A stretch of 5,313 nucleotides of DNA from Syntrophaceae bacterium (lineage in GTDB: Bacteria; Desulfobacterota; SM23-61), in NCBI GenBank assembly GCA_003154025.1, contig PMCE01000432.1, forward strand, positions 1 to 5,313, read 5' to 3'. Every line of letters starts with the position of its first letter. The stretch's first letter is position 1. The position numbers and the translations under genes are program-made. Below, piece after piece: positions 1-5,313 of the stretch. The notes beneath the pieces are model-generated. The model searched no databases, was not told the origin of the DNA, and worked only from the letters and a program-made list of their open reading frames with translations.

Positions 1-83
1 GCTCCTAGAGCGGGCGAAAAGAGAAGAAGGGAAAATATCGATATGAAAACGACTTTCATTTTTAAACCTCGAGCCTCGATCAT
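1..83 (-). CDS. 5' part of a gene for an exported protein (function unknown)
   Basis: Only the first 27 codons are in the window; the rest lies beyond the left edge. Reading leftward from the ATG at 83-81 the peptide starts MIEARGLK and continues from a second in-frame ATG (59-57) with MKVVFISIFSLLLFSPALGA. That is a textbook Sec signal peptide: a lysine n-region, a hydrophobic core of about 12 residues, and an A-L-G-A type cleavage site. There is no cysteine at the expected cleavage position, so a soluble secreted, periplasmic or outer-membrane protein is likelier than a lipoprotein. Both starts have a plausible ribosome binding site: GGAGGGAG 4 nt before the first ATG, and GAGG 7 nt before the second. 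The second gives the more typical signal peptide. The mature domain is not visible, so no function can be given. A copy of the 84-bp intergenic repeat ends 64 bp upstream. Confidence 0.62.
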   Translation of the reverse strand, partial: MIEARGLKMKVVFISIFSLLLFSPALG

Positions 84-147
84 TTTTCTCCCTCCTCTCT
101 TTTTCTCTAACCTCCAGAAGATATTCTTCTTGCGGGACATTGTTCAG

Positions 148-231
148 AACCTTCAATCACTCCCGCCAAACCCCTCTCTCTTTATCGCCACCTGAAAGGC
201 TGAACATCCTAAGAATATTTTTGATAGATTT
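148..231. repeat. 84-bp direct repeat, copy A
   Basis: This segment aligns without gaps to 901-984 with 12 mismatches in 84 positions (about 86% identity). The right end is invariant over roughly 23 bases, including TAAGAATATTTTTGATAG; the left end shares ATCACTCCCGCC, and CTCTCTCTTTA is also nearly unchanged. It is non-coding, lying between the ABM gene (ends 336) and the exported-protein gene (starts 83 or 59). I do not recognise the family. It has no strong hairpin and no transposase, so it is either a dispersed intergenic repeat or a duplicated regulatory segment. Confidence 0.8.
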
Positions 232-335
232 GAACTGCGTCCCCCTCCCCGGGTTTCTGAGTGTCTCTCTTCACCCCCGCCGACGTACCTAAAGACTTCG
301 GGGAGACGCCCTCCGTCTCTGCGAGGGTCGGCTAC

Positions 336-647
336 CTACCGCCACTCGGCGTCCTTCGGATGGAAATTAGTTGTTTCGTGCCGCACGACCTCCCGGTCCA
401 GGCCGTGTTTTACGAACTTCGCCCACTCGGCGTAGTGCGGCATCTCCCGGTGGGCTAGTCTCGCCGCCTCATCCCTGTAGACCTCGTAGAAGAAGAACTT
501 CAATGGGTCATCGTTGTCGCGCAGCACATCGAAGCGCAGGCATCCCGGCTCGTCGCCTTCCGAATGCACGGCATCGTGCTTGATGATCTTTAGAAACTCG
601 TCGAGCGCCGACGGCTTGATGTGGACTTCAATCAACATGCAGATCAT
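336..647 (-). CDS. ABM-superfamily (antibiotic biosynthesis monooxygenase / LsrG-YgiN-like) protein
   Basis: A 103-residue protein, the usual length for a single ABM domain, a dimeric ferredoxin-like alpha/beta barrel. The family pattern is clear: an N-terminal strand (MLIEVHIKP, residues 4-12), a helix up to the GDEPGCLRFDVLRD segment (31-44), then DPLKFFFYEVYRDEAA (47-62) and H66 with PHYAEW (70-75). The phrase RFDVLRD...P..F..YE.Y.DEAA...H...PHY closely matches LsrG, the isomerase of phosphorylated autoinducer-2, and also YgiN-type quinol monooxygenases. Other members degrade haem or oxidise polyketides, so the reaction cannot be assigned. No Lsr genes are nearby. The ATG at 647-645 is preceded by GGGAGAG at a spacing of 7; a second Met at residue 4 is less well placed. 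The gene stands alone, with 340 bp upstream and 252 bp downstream free of genes. Probably cytoplasmic, as there is no signal peptide. Confidence 0.88.
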   Translation of the reverse strand: MICMLIEVHIKPSALDEFLKIIKHDAVHSEGDEPGCLRFDVLRDNDDPLKFFFYEVYRDEAARLAHREMPHYAEWAKFVKHGLDREVVRHETTNFHPKDAEWR

Positions 648-700
648 GGTAGTCTCTCCCTTGGTGATAGTTTGGCTAATACAAACGAAACAAATAGCGG

Positions 701-776
701 GTCATTGCGAGGAGCGAGGCAACGAAGCAATCTCAAACAAAGACGAGATTGCCGGGTCCTTCGGGCTCGCGATGAC
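701..776. repeat. REP-like palindromic intergenic element (GTCATTGCGAGG type)
   Basis: The element begins GTCATTGCGAGGAGCGAGG and ends CTCGCGATGAC. The outer arms (701-711 and 766-776) match with one mismatch and the inner arms GCAATCTC/GAGATTGC (727-734 and 745-752) pair perfectly around a 10-bp loop. The middle of the right arm is worn: GGGTCCTTCGGGCT replaces the expected mirror of the left arm. From memory, this sequence type recurs between genes in many environmental bacterial genomes. It carries no ORF and is probably a non-autonomous mobile or REP-type repeat. In RNA it would form a long imperfect hairpin 54 nt upstream of the ABM start. Confidence 0.75.
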
Positions 777-900
777 GGTAACAATATTTACGTCGTTTGC
801 ATTAGCTTTGCGGTCTAACCGCTGATGCCGATACTGGCGATGGTGCGGGGTGGCGTTTGGGGGACGTCGTGTCCTGAAGGTCCCGGGGAACGTTGCATAA

Positions 901-984
901 AACCTTCGATCACTCCCGCCACACCGCTCTCTCTTTACTGACGCCTGAAATGCCGAGCACCGTAAGAATATTTTTGATAGATTT
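901..984. repeat. 84-bp direct repeat, copy B
   Basis: Second copy of the repeat at 148-231, same orientation, 12 differences and no gaps. It begins 3 bp beyond the stop codon of the receiver gene (988). Homology may run weakly past the left end of both copies (GGGAC.TTG compared with GGGAACGTTG). The two copies bracket a segment of about 670 bp containing the palindromic element and the ABM gene. Confidence 0.8.
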
Positions 985-987
985 AGG

Positions 988-1479
988 CTACTCCTCCTTT
1001 TTCTTATCAGTTTCATGAACATCGTTGTCGGTAGAACCAAGTTTTGGGATTCTCTCCGATAAGCTCCTAATCCTTAAATTATAACGCCGCCGCTCAATGG
1101 CTCTTACCACGGCGGAAATGATTTCGGAAACGTTAAAAGGCTTGGAAATGAAATTTCCTGCTCCAAGCCGGATCGCTTCAGAAGCATTTCCAAGCGATCC
1201 ATACCCGGTGATGACGATGACTTCCGCTTCCGGCCGAAGTTTTTTTATCTCCTTCAGGACCTCGATGCCGGAAAGCCCCGGCATGTTTAAGTCCAGGGTT
1301 ACAACATCAATATCCCTCTCGCTGATTACCCGTAATGCTTCCTGGCCGTCGGACGCCGTATAGACCTCATAGAGGGCCTTCAGAATCATCCTCAAGGATT
1401 CTCTCGGGCCGAATTCATCATCGACGATCAGAATGGCTTCCTTGCTTGGTATCTTCTGGCCTGTTGCAGGGGCTTCCAT
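988..1479 (-). CDS. single-domain response regulator (CheY-like receiver)
   Basis: A 163-residue protein with one receiver domain (about residues 14-135) and a short charged tail (about 136-163) with no DNA-binding or enzymatic domain. All catalytic positions are present: the acidic pair D20-D21 in ILIVDDE, phospho-acceptor D63 in LDLNMPG, the switch threonine T91 in VITGYGS, the aromatic switch residue F110, and the conserved lysine K113 in ISKPF. The sequence style is that of NtrC-family receivers, but there is no AAA+ domain. It should take phosphate from a partner histidine kinase, which is not in the window, and act by protein contact or as a phospho-relay. The tail (ERRRYNLRIRSL, then a run rich in K, E and D) may be a partner-binding helix. 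The ATG at 1479-1477 has GGAG-type sequences 3 and 9 nt upstream. A promoter, structured leader and terminator precede the gene, suggesting control by premature termination. Confidence 0.93.
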   Translation of the reverse strand: MEAPATGQKIPSKEAILIVDDEFGPRESLRMILKALYEVYTASDGQEALRVISERDIDVVTLDLNMPGLSGIEVLKEIKKLRPEAEVIVITGYGSLGNASEAIRLGAGNFISKPFNVSEIISAVVRAIERRRYNLRIRSLSERIPKLGSTDNDVHETDKKKEE

Positions 1480-1556
1480 GTTCTCCCACTCCAGGGGAAT
1501 GATTCCCCCTTCTTTTTAGCTTCCGCAGTTAGACTTCTATAAAACCACCCCCGGTC

Positions 1557-1601
1557 AAAAAAAACCGGGTTCCATGCCGGGAAATTGACATGAAACCCGG
1601 T
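1557..1601 (-). terminator. intrinsic terminator upstream of the receiver gene
   Basis: On the minus strand ACCGGGTTTCATG (1601-1589) and CATGGAACCCGGT (1576-1564) form a 13-bp stem with one G-U pair around a 12-nt loop, followed at once by a run of seven further U (1563-1557). This is a strong rho-independent terminator. It lies 78 nt before the receiver start and more than 700 nt after the last transporter gene, so it fits an attenuator of the receiver gene better than an end-of-operon terminator, though either is possible. Confidence 0.82.
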
Positions 1602-1719
1602 TATCCCAGTAGTTTTCGGCAACCCGGCAATCCATAAATTTGCATCCGCAAATTACTATTAGCTAACACCCTTCAGCTATCGACCAAAAGGAAGAAAATT
1701 TTCGATCCTTAAGCCGAAA

Positions 1720-1806
1720 GCCGGCACCTGATGGCTAATGGTAAGAAACTTTGTTTCTTCTTGGACCCGTGGCTTTCCGCCCTCCGGTACCCCGAAGTTT
1801 GGTTTA
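1720..1806 (-). ncRNA. candidate riboswitch aptamer, c-di-GMP-I (GEMM)-like
   Basis: Read on the minus strand, the segment contains CAAAC, a 6-bp hairpin (CUUCGG-GGUA-CCGGAG, 1797-1782), then GGCGGAAAGCCACGGGTCC (1781-1763), a perfect 7-bp hairpin (AAGAAAC-AAA-GTTTCTT, 1759-1743) and TAGCCATCAGGTGCCG (1737-1722). As I remember it, the GEMM consensus has GGCAAAC, a hairpin with a GNRA loop, GACGCAAAGCCacGGGTC, a third helix, and TAGCCgGGTTgCCg. Spacing from CAAAC through the hairpin to AAAGCC is the same as in the Vibrio Vc2 aptamer. Against it: the usual GGC before AAAC is ACC here, the tetraloop is GGUA rather than GNRA, the core is GGCGG rather than GACGC, and the 3' segment has extra bases. 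The assignment is therefore tentative; it could be a divergent or altered-specificity GEMM, or another structured RNA. A GAAAGCC/GGCUUUC pairing (1777-1771 with 1722-1716) offers a competing fold. Confidence 0.4.
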
Positions 1807-1832
1807 ACGATTCATCCTATTTCTGATGGGAA

Positions 1833-1859
1833 TTTATAACAATGCCACAATCCTGTCAA
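1833..1859 (-). promoter_or_regulatory. sigma70-type promoter for the receiver leader
   Basis: On the minus strand a perfect -35 box TTGACA (1859-1854) is followed after 15 bp by TATAAA (1838-1833). The spacer is short of the ideal 17 bp, so basal strength may be moderate. Transcription would start near 1826 and enter the structured leader. The tandem 12-mers end 1 bp upstream of the -35 box, where an activator or repressor would act. Confidence 0.62.
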
Positions 1860-1860
1860 C

Positions 1861-1895
1861 TGCCAATTGGGCTGCAATTGGGCTGCCAATTGGGC
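1861..1895. repeat. three tandem CAATTG-containing 12-mers next to the promoter
   Basis: Plus-strand units are TGCCAATTGGGC (1861-1872), TGCAATTGGGC (1873-1883) and TGCCAATTGGGC (1884-1895). The first and third are identical; the middle one lacks one C. Each has a CAATTG core, flanked in the full units by GCC on one side and GGC on the other, so each is also nearly palindromic. They sit directly upstream of the -35 box, with centres about 11-12 bp apart, close to one helical turn. This is the arrangement expected of a regulator's binding sites; slipped-strand duplication of a neutral sequence is the alternative. Confidence 0.72.
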
Positions 1896-2160
1896 AAAGA
1901 GGGGTTCCAGCCCTCCGTAGGAGAGGCGTGGTCCAGGTCTATTTTATTAGCATTTGATGTTGGCACCCGCAAGGGGGCGAGGGAATATTCGTGTTAAACG
2001 TGCTTTGACCCGATGCCATGATCAATGCACATTCTGCACGGATGTCTCAGATCCAGGCCATCACCATCTGGATGAACAAATTAGGATGTCGCCGGCATTC
2101 GGAATCAACCCCGATCTCGGATGGAAGCAAGGCTTGAAAAGGTCTCTTTCAGGCCGGTTG

Positions 2161-2206
2161 CCGAATGCGGATTGGGAAAAATAGAATTCCCCAATCCGCA
2201 ATCCGG
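2161..2206. repeat. inverted repeat, possible hairpin downstream of the binding-protein gene
   Basis: TGCGGATTGGG (2166-2176) and CCCAATCCGCA (2190-2200) are perfect 11-bp arms around a 13-bp AT-rich loop. Outward the match continues imperfectly (CCGAA and ATCCGG), giving arms of about 16 bp. No T-run follows on either strand, so it is not a classical intrinsic terminator. It may stabilise the 3' end of the binding-protein mRNA, or be a small dispersed palindrome. Confidence 0.65.
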
Positions 2207-2308
2207 AATCAACGCCCGATGCCTTTTGCGGGCAATGCCCTTTAAGCCCCAGTCGCCTCTGGCGCCTCCGGTTTCGATCCGCCCTTGAGCGGTTCAGGTT
2301 TTCAAACT

Positions 2309-2323
2309 TCCGGCTCCGCCGGA
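2309..2323 (-). terminator. weak GC hairpin just after the binding-protein stop
   Basis: On the minus strand TCCGGC-GGA-GCCGGA forms a 6-bp GC-rich stem beginning 10 nt after the stop codon, followed by AGTTTGAAAA. The U-tract is poor, so this is at most a weak terminator or an mRNA-stabilising hairpin. Confidence 0.3.
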
Positions 2324-2333
2324 GGTCGGGGGA

Positions 2334-3587
2334 CTACCGCTTCTCCCAAGGCGGAATGGGGAAAACGGCCTTGGCGGAGGCATAGCCCTCGGGAAACACG
2401 CATTCATCTTTGCCGGCAAAGAATTGGGTCGTCACCGGTTTCTGCTTCATGTTCTGGTTCTTGGCGTCAAACTTACAGCCGTCCGGTACGAAGTACCAAT
2501 ACTGCCCCACATTGATGTCGGTGGATTTCAGGGCATCCCGCAACTTGACGGGATTATCGCTGCCGCCCCGCTCCAGGGCGTCGATCAGGACGCTGGCCGC
2601 GTTGCCCACGGTGGCATCCGTCACCTGGTACTCAATGCCGAAGCGGGCCTGGTATTTGGCCATGGTCTCTTTGAGCTTCGGGACCTTCAGGGTGGAAGAC
2701 CACTGGGTGGTGCAAAAAGTATAGTCGGCGTCCTTCCCCAGGTTCTCCCGGTACATAATGATATCGTGGCCGGCATCGGTTCCGATGAAACCCATGGGGT
2801 TGAAACCCATTTCCTTGTAGGACCGGGTCACCAAAACGGCATCTGACGGGAAGGCCTGCTGAAAGACAAACTCAACACCCAGCCCCTTCATCTTGGAAAC
2901 CATGCCGGTGAAATCCTGCTGGGCTTGAGGATAGGATTCCTTGTAGACCACGGTATACACCTTGGGGAGCATATTTTCCCACATTTTCAGGAGGGCCATT
3001 CCGGACGCCGTCTGAACGACGACGATGGCTACCTTTTGCGGAGTCTTACCGGCCTTCTTCCCGGCCCACTGGCTGAATTGAAGGGCCGCCTCCGCGAATT
3101 CATAGGCTCCGGGACAGGTTCGGAAAACGTAATCGAACCCCCGCTCGACGATCATCGTATCCAGGTCGGAACTGCTGATGAAGGGGATTTTCGCCCGCTG
3201 GCAGACCTGGCTGGCCACCATGGTGCAGTCGCTGGAATTGGTACCCATGACGATGGCCGCGCCGTCCCGGATCAGCTTCTCGGCGTTGGAGCCGGCGATG
3301 TCGGGCTTGCTCTGGTGGTCTAACAGCATGGCCTTGATCTTGGCCCCGCCCATGGATTTGATGCCCCCGGCGGCATTGACCTCATCGAAGATCATCTGGT
3401 ACGTGTTCCAGGCTCTCTTTCCGTAAGCCGATGTTCCTCCCGTGAGCCCCACATCAATTCCCACCTTGATCTCTTTTTCGGCGGCAAAACCGGTCCCCGT
3501 GCCGCCGAGAACCAACGCCGCCAGGGCAAAAATGGAAATGAGCCCCTTGAACCCCAAACTCCTTCTGAAGCCGGTTGTTTCTTTCAT
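2334..3587 (-). CDS. periplasmic solute-binding protein of a HAAT/LivJ-type ABC transporter
   Basis: A 417-residue type I periplasmic binding protein (Peripla_BP_6 / Leu-Ile-Val-binding family), normal in length. Residues 1-36 form a Sec signal peptide: a basic n-region (KETTGFRRSLGFKG), a hydrophobic core (LISIFALAALVLGG) and cleavage near A35/A36. It has no lipobox cysteine. The mature part begins EIKVGIDVGLTGG (strand plus ligand-loop start) and has typical family segments IFDEVNAAGGI, IVMGTNSSD, KIPFISSSD and YVFRTCPGA. The C-terminal region has two cysteines about 28 residues apart (DGCKFD and DECVFP) that could form a disulfide. It would capture a small solute, such as an amino acid, amide or carboxylate, and deliver it to permeases outside the window; the ligand is not readable. 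The ATG at 3587-3585 was chosen because of the AGGAGAGGAG ribosome binding site and because it starts the signal peptide. The frame stays open to a GTG at 3785, but that would bury the signal peptide. Confidence 0.93.
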   Translation of the reverse strand: MKETTGFRRSLGFKGLISIFALAALVLGGTGTGFAAEKEIKVGIDVGLTGGTSAYGKRAWNTYQMIFDEVNAAGGIKSMGGAKIKAMLLDHQSKPDIAGSNAEKLIRDGAAIVMGTNSSDCTMVASQVCQRAKIPFISSSDLDTMIVERGFDYVFRTCPGAYEFAEAALQFSQWAGKKAGKTPQKVAIVVVQTASGMALLKMWENMLPKVYTVVYKESYPQAQQDFTGMVSKMKGLGVEFVFQQAFPSDAVLVTRSYKEMGFNPMGFIGTDAGHDIIMYRENLGKDADYTFCTTQWSSTLKVPKLKETMAKYQARFGIEYQVTDATVGNAASVLIDALERGGSDNPVKLRDALKSTDINVGQYWYFVPDGCKFDAKNQNMKQKPVTTQFFAGKDECVFPEGYASAKAVFPIPPWEKR

Positions 3588-3920
3588 GATCTCCTCTCCT
3601 CCGTCCGCCCAAGTTTCCTTTTTCGGCGGCCTTTTTGGAATGCCAAAGCCCTGGTGGGCCCTGTGACTCGTCGGATTCAGGCGCTCCTTCTCAATCTTCC
3701 AGGCAACCGGCGGGCTCATTTCCGGCCGCCAACCGAGTCGCTCATCCGCGTTCACCAGTTCCGCTAGCTTTTCGATCACGCTCACACCTCTCTCTTTTGA
3801 AAACCTTTCTCGGGTCCTGCCCTGGTTCCTTCATTTCATTTAGTCCCCCGGAAGTGAATCCTCATTTCCTCCGGTAAACGCCCGGCTCCGCCGCAGGTAC
3901 GGAAGGTCGATTTCCCGCTG
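3588..3920 (-). other. 333-bp gap between livF and the binding-protein gene, with a doubtful in-frame upstream ORF
   Basis: No gene is firmly supported. The binding-protein frame remains open upstream for 66 codons, from GTG at 3785-3783 or at 3779-3777. The second GTG has AGAGAGG at a 7-nt spacing. Third positions of these codons are rich in G and C, as in neighbouring genes. The predicted residues include a short LAELVNADERLGWRP segment that I do not recognise. It may be the remnant of a lost gene, a small protein fused by loss of its stop, or chance. Other tiny frames (a 9-codon one starting near 3868 after GGAGGAA, and a 30-codon one starting near 3832) have ribosome-binding-like sequences but no recognisable content. 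No terminator or clear promoter is visible. Confidence 0.3.
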
Positions 3921-4614
<694 letters not shown>

Positions 4615-4634
<20 letters not shown>

Positions 4635-5313
4635 ACTCTTCCCCTAAATAAGCCTCGATCACTTTGGGGTTCTTAGCGATCTCGTTCGGCGTTCCTTCGG
4701 CAATTTTTTTTCCCTCATCGAGGACGGCGATCCGATGCGAGAGGTTCATAACCGCCTGGAGCACATGTTCAATGAGGAGGATGGTGATCCCATCTTTCCA
4801 GATGCGCAGCAGGATTTCGGTCAGCTCATCCACCTCCGTAGGGGTCAACCCCGCCATGGGCTCATCCAGCAACAGCAGCTGGGGGCCGGTGGCCAGGGCC
4901 CTGGCCAGCTCCAGCCGCTTCCGTTCCGGGACGCTGAGGCTCTTGCCCAGGACATCGCGCTTCCCGCTCAAAAGGGTGGCTTCCAGAACCCGGTCGGCAA
5001 TCTTCTCCGCCTCGGAAACGCGGGGAGTCTGATTGAAGGCTCCGATCATCACGTTCCGGTGGGCGGTGATGTCGCCGAAAGGCTTGGTGATCTGGAAAGT
5101 CCGGGCCAGCCCGCTTTTACAGATCCGGTTGGGCTGCAGGCGGGTAATCTCATTCCCTTTAAACCGGATGCTCCCTTCCGAAGGCGGCAGGAGCCCGGAG
5201 ATCAAATTGAAGACCGTGGTCTTGCCCGCCCCGTTGGGGCCGATCAGTCCCAGGATTTCGCCTTTTTCTAAAGACAGGTTCAAAGAGTGGACGGCCTTGA
5301 GGCCCCCGAAAGT
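4615..5313 (-). CDS. livG: HAAT-family ABC transporter ATP-binding protein LivG (5' end missing)
   Basis: 232 residues plus the stop are in the window; the frame runs open off the right edge, starting at TFGGLKAV, which usually lies 8-12 residues after the LivG start. The true start is therefore outside. A TTG at 5283-5281 is internal, not the start. In window numbering, Walker A is GPNGAGKT (25-32), the Q-loop is ARTFQITKPF (70-79), Walker B is LLLLDEP (146-152), and the H-loop histidine is H183 in LLIEH. The signature is unusual: where LivG proteins commonly have LSYGQQRRLE, this one has LSVPERKRLE (126-135), so the glycines of LSGGQ are absent. The C-terminus (IEAYLGEEY) is typical of LivG. 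The permease genes are probably upstream, beyond the window. Confidence 0.93.

Larger units (their letters stand above)
648..987. other. 340-bp intergenic region between receiver and ABM genes
   Basis: No gene is supported here. The region holds the palindromic element (701-776), copy B of the 84-bp repeat (901-984), and a small perfect hairpin (GCGGT-CTA-ACCGC, about 810-822). I see no convincing sigma70 promoter for the ABM gene; the AT-rich stretch at about 664-695 on the minus strand is the likeliest place. There is no U-tract terminator after the receiver gene, so read-through into the ABM gene is possible. Confidence 0.6.
1555..1826 (-). promoter_or_regulatory. structured 5' leader RNA of the receiver gene, or a terminated small RNA
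   Basis: From the predicted transcription start near 1826 to the terminator U-tract is about 270 nt. The RNA would contain the aptamer-like domain (about 1720-1806), a 7-bp hairpin with TAGCT/AGCTA arms (about 1659-1680), a perfect 7-bp hairpin AATTTGC-GGAT-GCAAATT (1637-1654), a possible antiterminator arm (1621-1629), and the terminator (1557-1601). The receiver start codon follows 78 nt later. This order, promoter then sensor then terminator then gene, is that of a transcription-attenuation leader. The alternative is a stand-alone small RNA of about 270 nt whose terminator happens to precede the receiver gene. Confidence 0.5.
1480..2333. other. 854-bp intergenic region holding regulatory elements
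   Basis: No protein gene is supported on either strand. The left part (1480-1895) is a regulatory unit for the receiver gene: tandem repeats, promoter, structured leader and terminator. The right part holds an inverted repeat (2161-2206) and a GC hairpin just after the binding-protein stop. In 1896-2160 I see nothing recognisable; a 76-codon plus-strand reading frame there has no ribosome binding site and no family resemblance. Confidence 0.6.

Noticed and set aside
302..320. Hairpin GAGACG/CGTCTC after the ABM stop, considered as a terminator
   Set aside because: The stem is only 6 bp and no U-tract follows on the minus strand.
261..825. Plus-strand frames of 65-103 codons opposite or next to the ABM gene
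   Set aside because: They overlap the conserved ABM gene or run through the palindromic element, with no family resemblance.
702..1040. 112-codon minus-strand frame
   Set aside because: It runs through the 84-bp repeat and the palindrome and overlaps the receiver gene in another frame; the composition is arginine-rich and not protein-like.
1428..1622. 64-codon minus-strand frame starting with TTG
   Set aside because: It reads through the terminator stem and U-tract, overlaps the start of the receiver gene by 52 bp, and has no ribosome binding site.
1555..1635. 26-codon minus-strand frame through the terminator, considered as an attenuation leader peptide
   Set aside because: The ATG at 1635-1633 has no good ribosome binding site and the peptide shows no run of a single regulatory amino acid. 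Ending right at the U-tract is notable but probably chance.
148..1895. Repeats considered as a CRISPR array
   Set aside because: There are only two 84-bp copies about 670 bp apart, plus three contiguous 12-mers with no spacers. No cas gene is present.
1954..2184. 76-codon plus-strand reading frame
   Set aside because: TTG start with no ribosome binding site, no recognisable domain, and its end runs into the inverted repeat. All supported genes are on the other strand.
2265..2290. T-loop-like sequence GGTTTCGATCC suggesting a tRNA
   Set aside because: The flanking bases do not form a T-stem, and no anticodon or acceptor stem can be found around it.
2410..3426. Several plus-strand frames of 80-140 codons opposite the binding-protein gene
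   Set aside because: They are antisense shadows of a well-supported GC-rich gene and have no domain of their own.

Overview
The window looks like a chromosomal segment of a free-living Gram-negative bacterium, most likely a Desulfobacterota/deltaproteobacterial relative. This rests on a branched-chain-amino-acid-type (HAAT) ABC transporter cluster, an exported solute-binding protein with a Sec signal peptide, an NtrC-like stand-alone receiver protein, and a long palindromic GTCATTGCGAGG-type intergenic repeat that I remember as common in environmental genomes. The taxonomic placement is an inference. Every gene I can support lies on the minus strand, so the window is read from right to left.

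Right side (5313 to 2334): a HAAT transporter cluster. livG (its 5' end is cut by the window edge) overlaps livF by 20 bp. A 333-bp gap without a convincing gene separates livF from a periplasmic ligand-binding protein gene with a strong ribosome binding site. The two ATPases would power uptake of a small solute captured by the binding protein. The two membrane permeases (LivH/LivM type) are not in the window and probably lie beyond the right edge. The substrate cannot be read from the sequence.

Middle (2333 to 1480): 854 bp without a protein gene but rich in signals. From right to left it holds a small GC hairpin just after the binding-protein stop, a larger inverted repeat (2161-2206), a stretch with nothing recognisable (1896-2160), three tandem copies of a 12-mer containing CAATTG, a sigma70-type promoter abutting those repeats, a structured leader whose core resembles the c-di-GMP-I (GEMM) riboswitch, a possible antiterminator arm, and a strong intrinsic terminator 78 nt before the next start codon. 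The layout is that of a premature-termination riboswitch or attenuator controlling the receiver gene. It is the most interesting part of the window.

Left side (1479 to 1): a single-domain response regulator, then a 340-bp gap, a small ABM-superfamily (LsrG/YgiN-like) protein, a 252-bp gap, and the first 27 codons of a gene for an exported protein that runs off the left edge. Two 84-bp direct repeats (about 86% identical) lie in the gaps on either side of the ABM gene, and the palindromic element lies just upstream of it.
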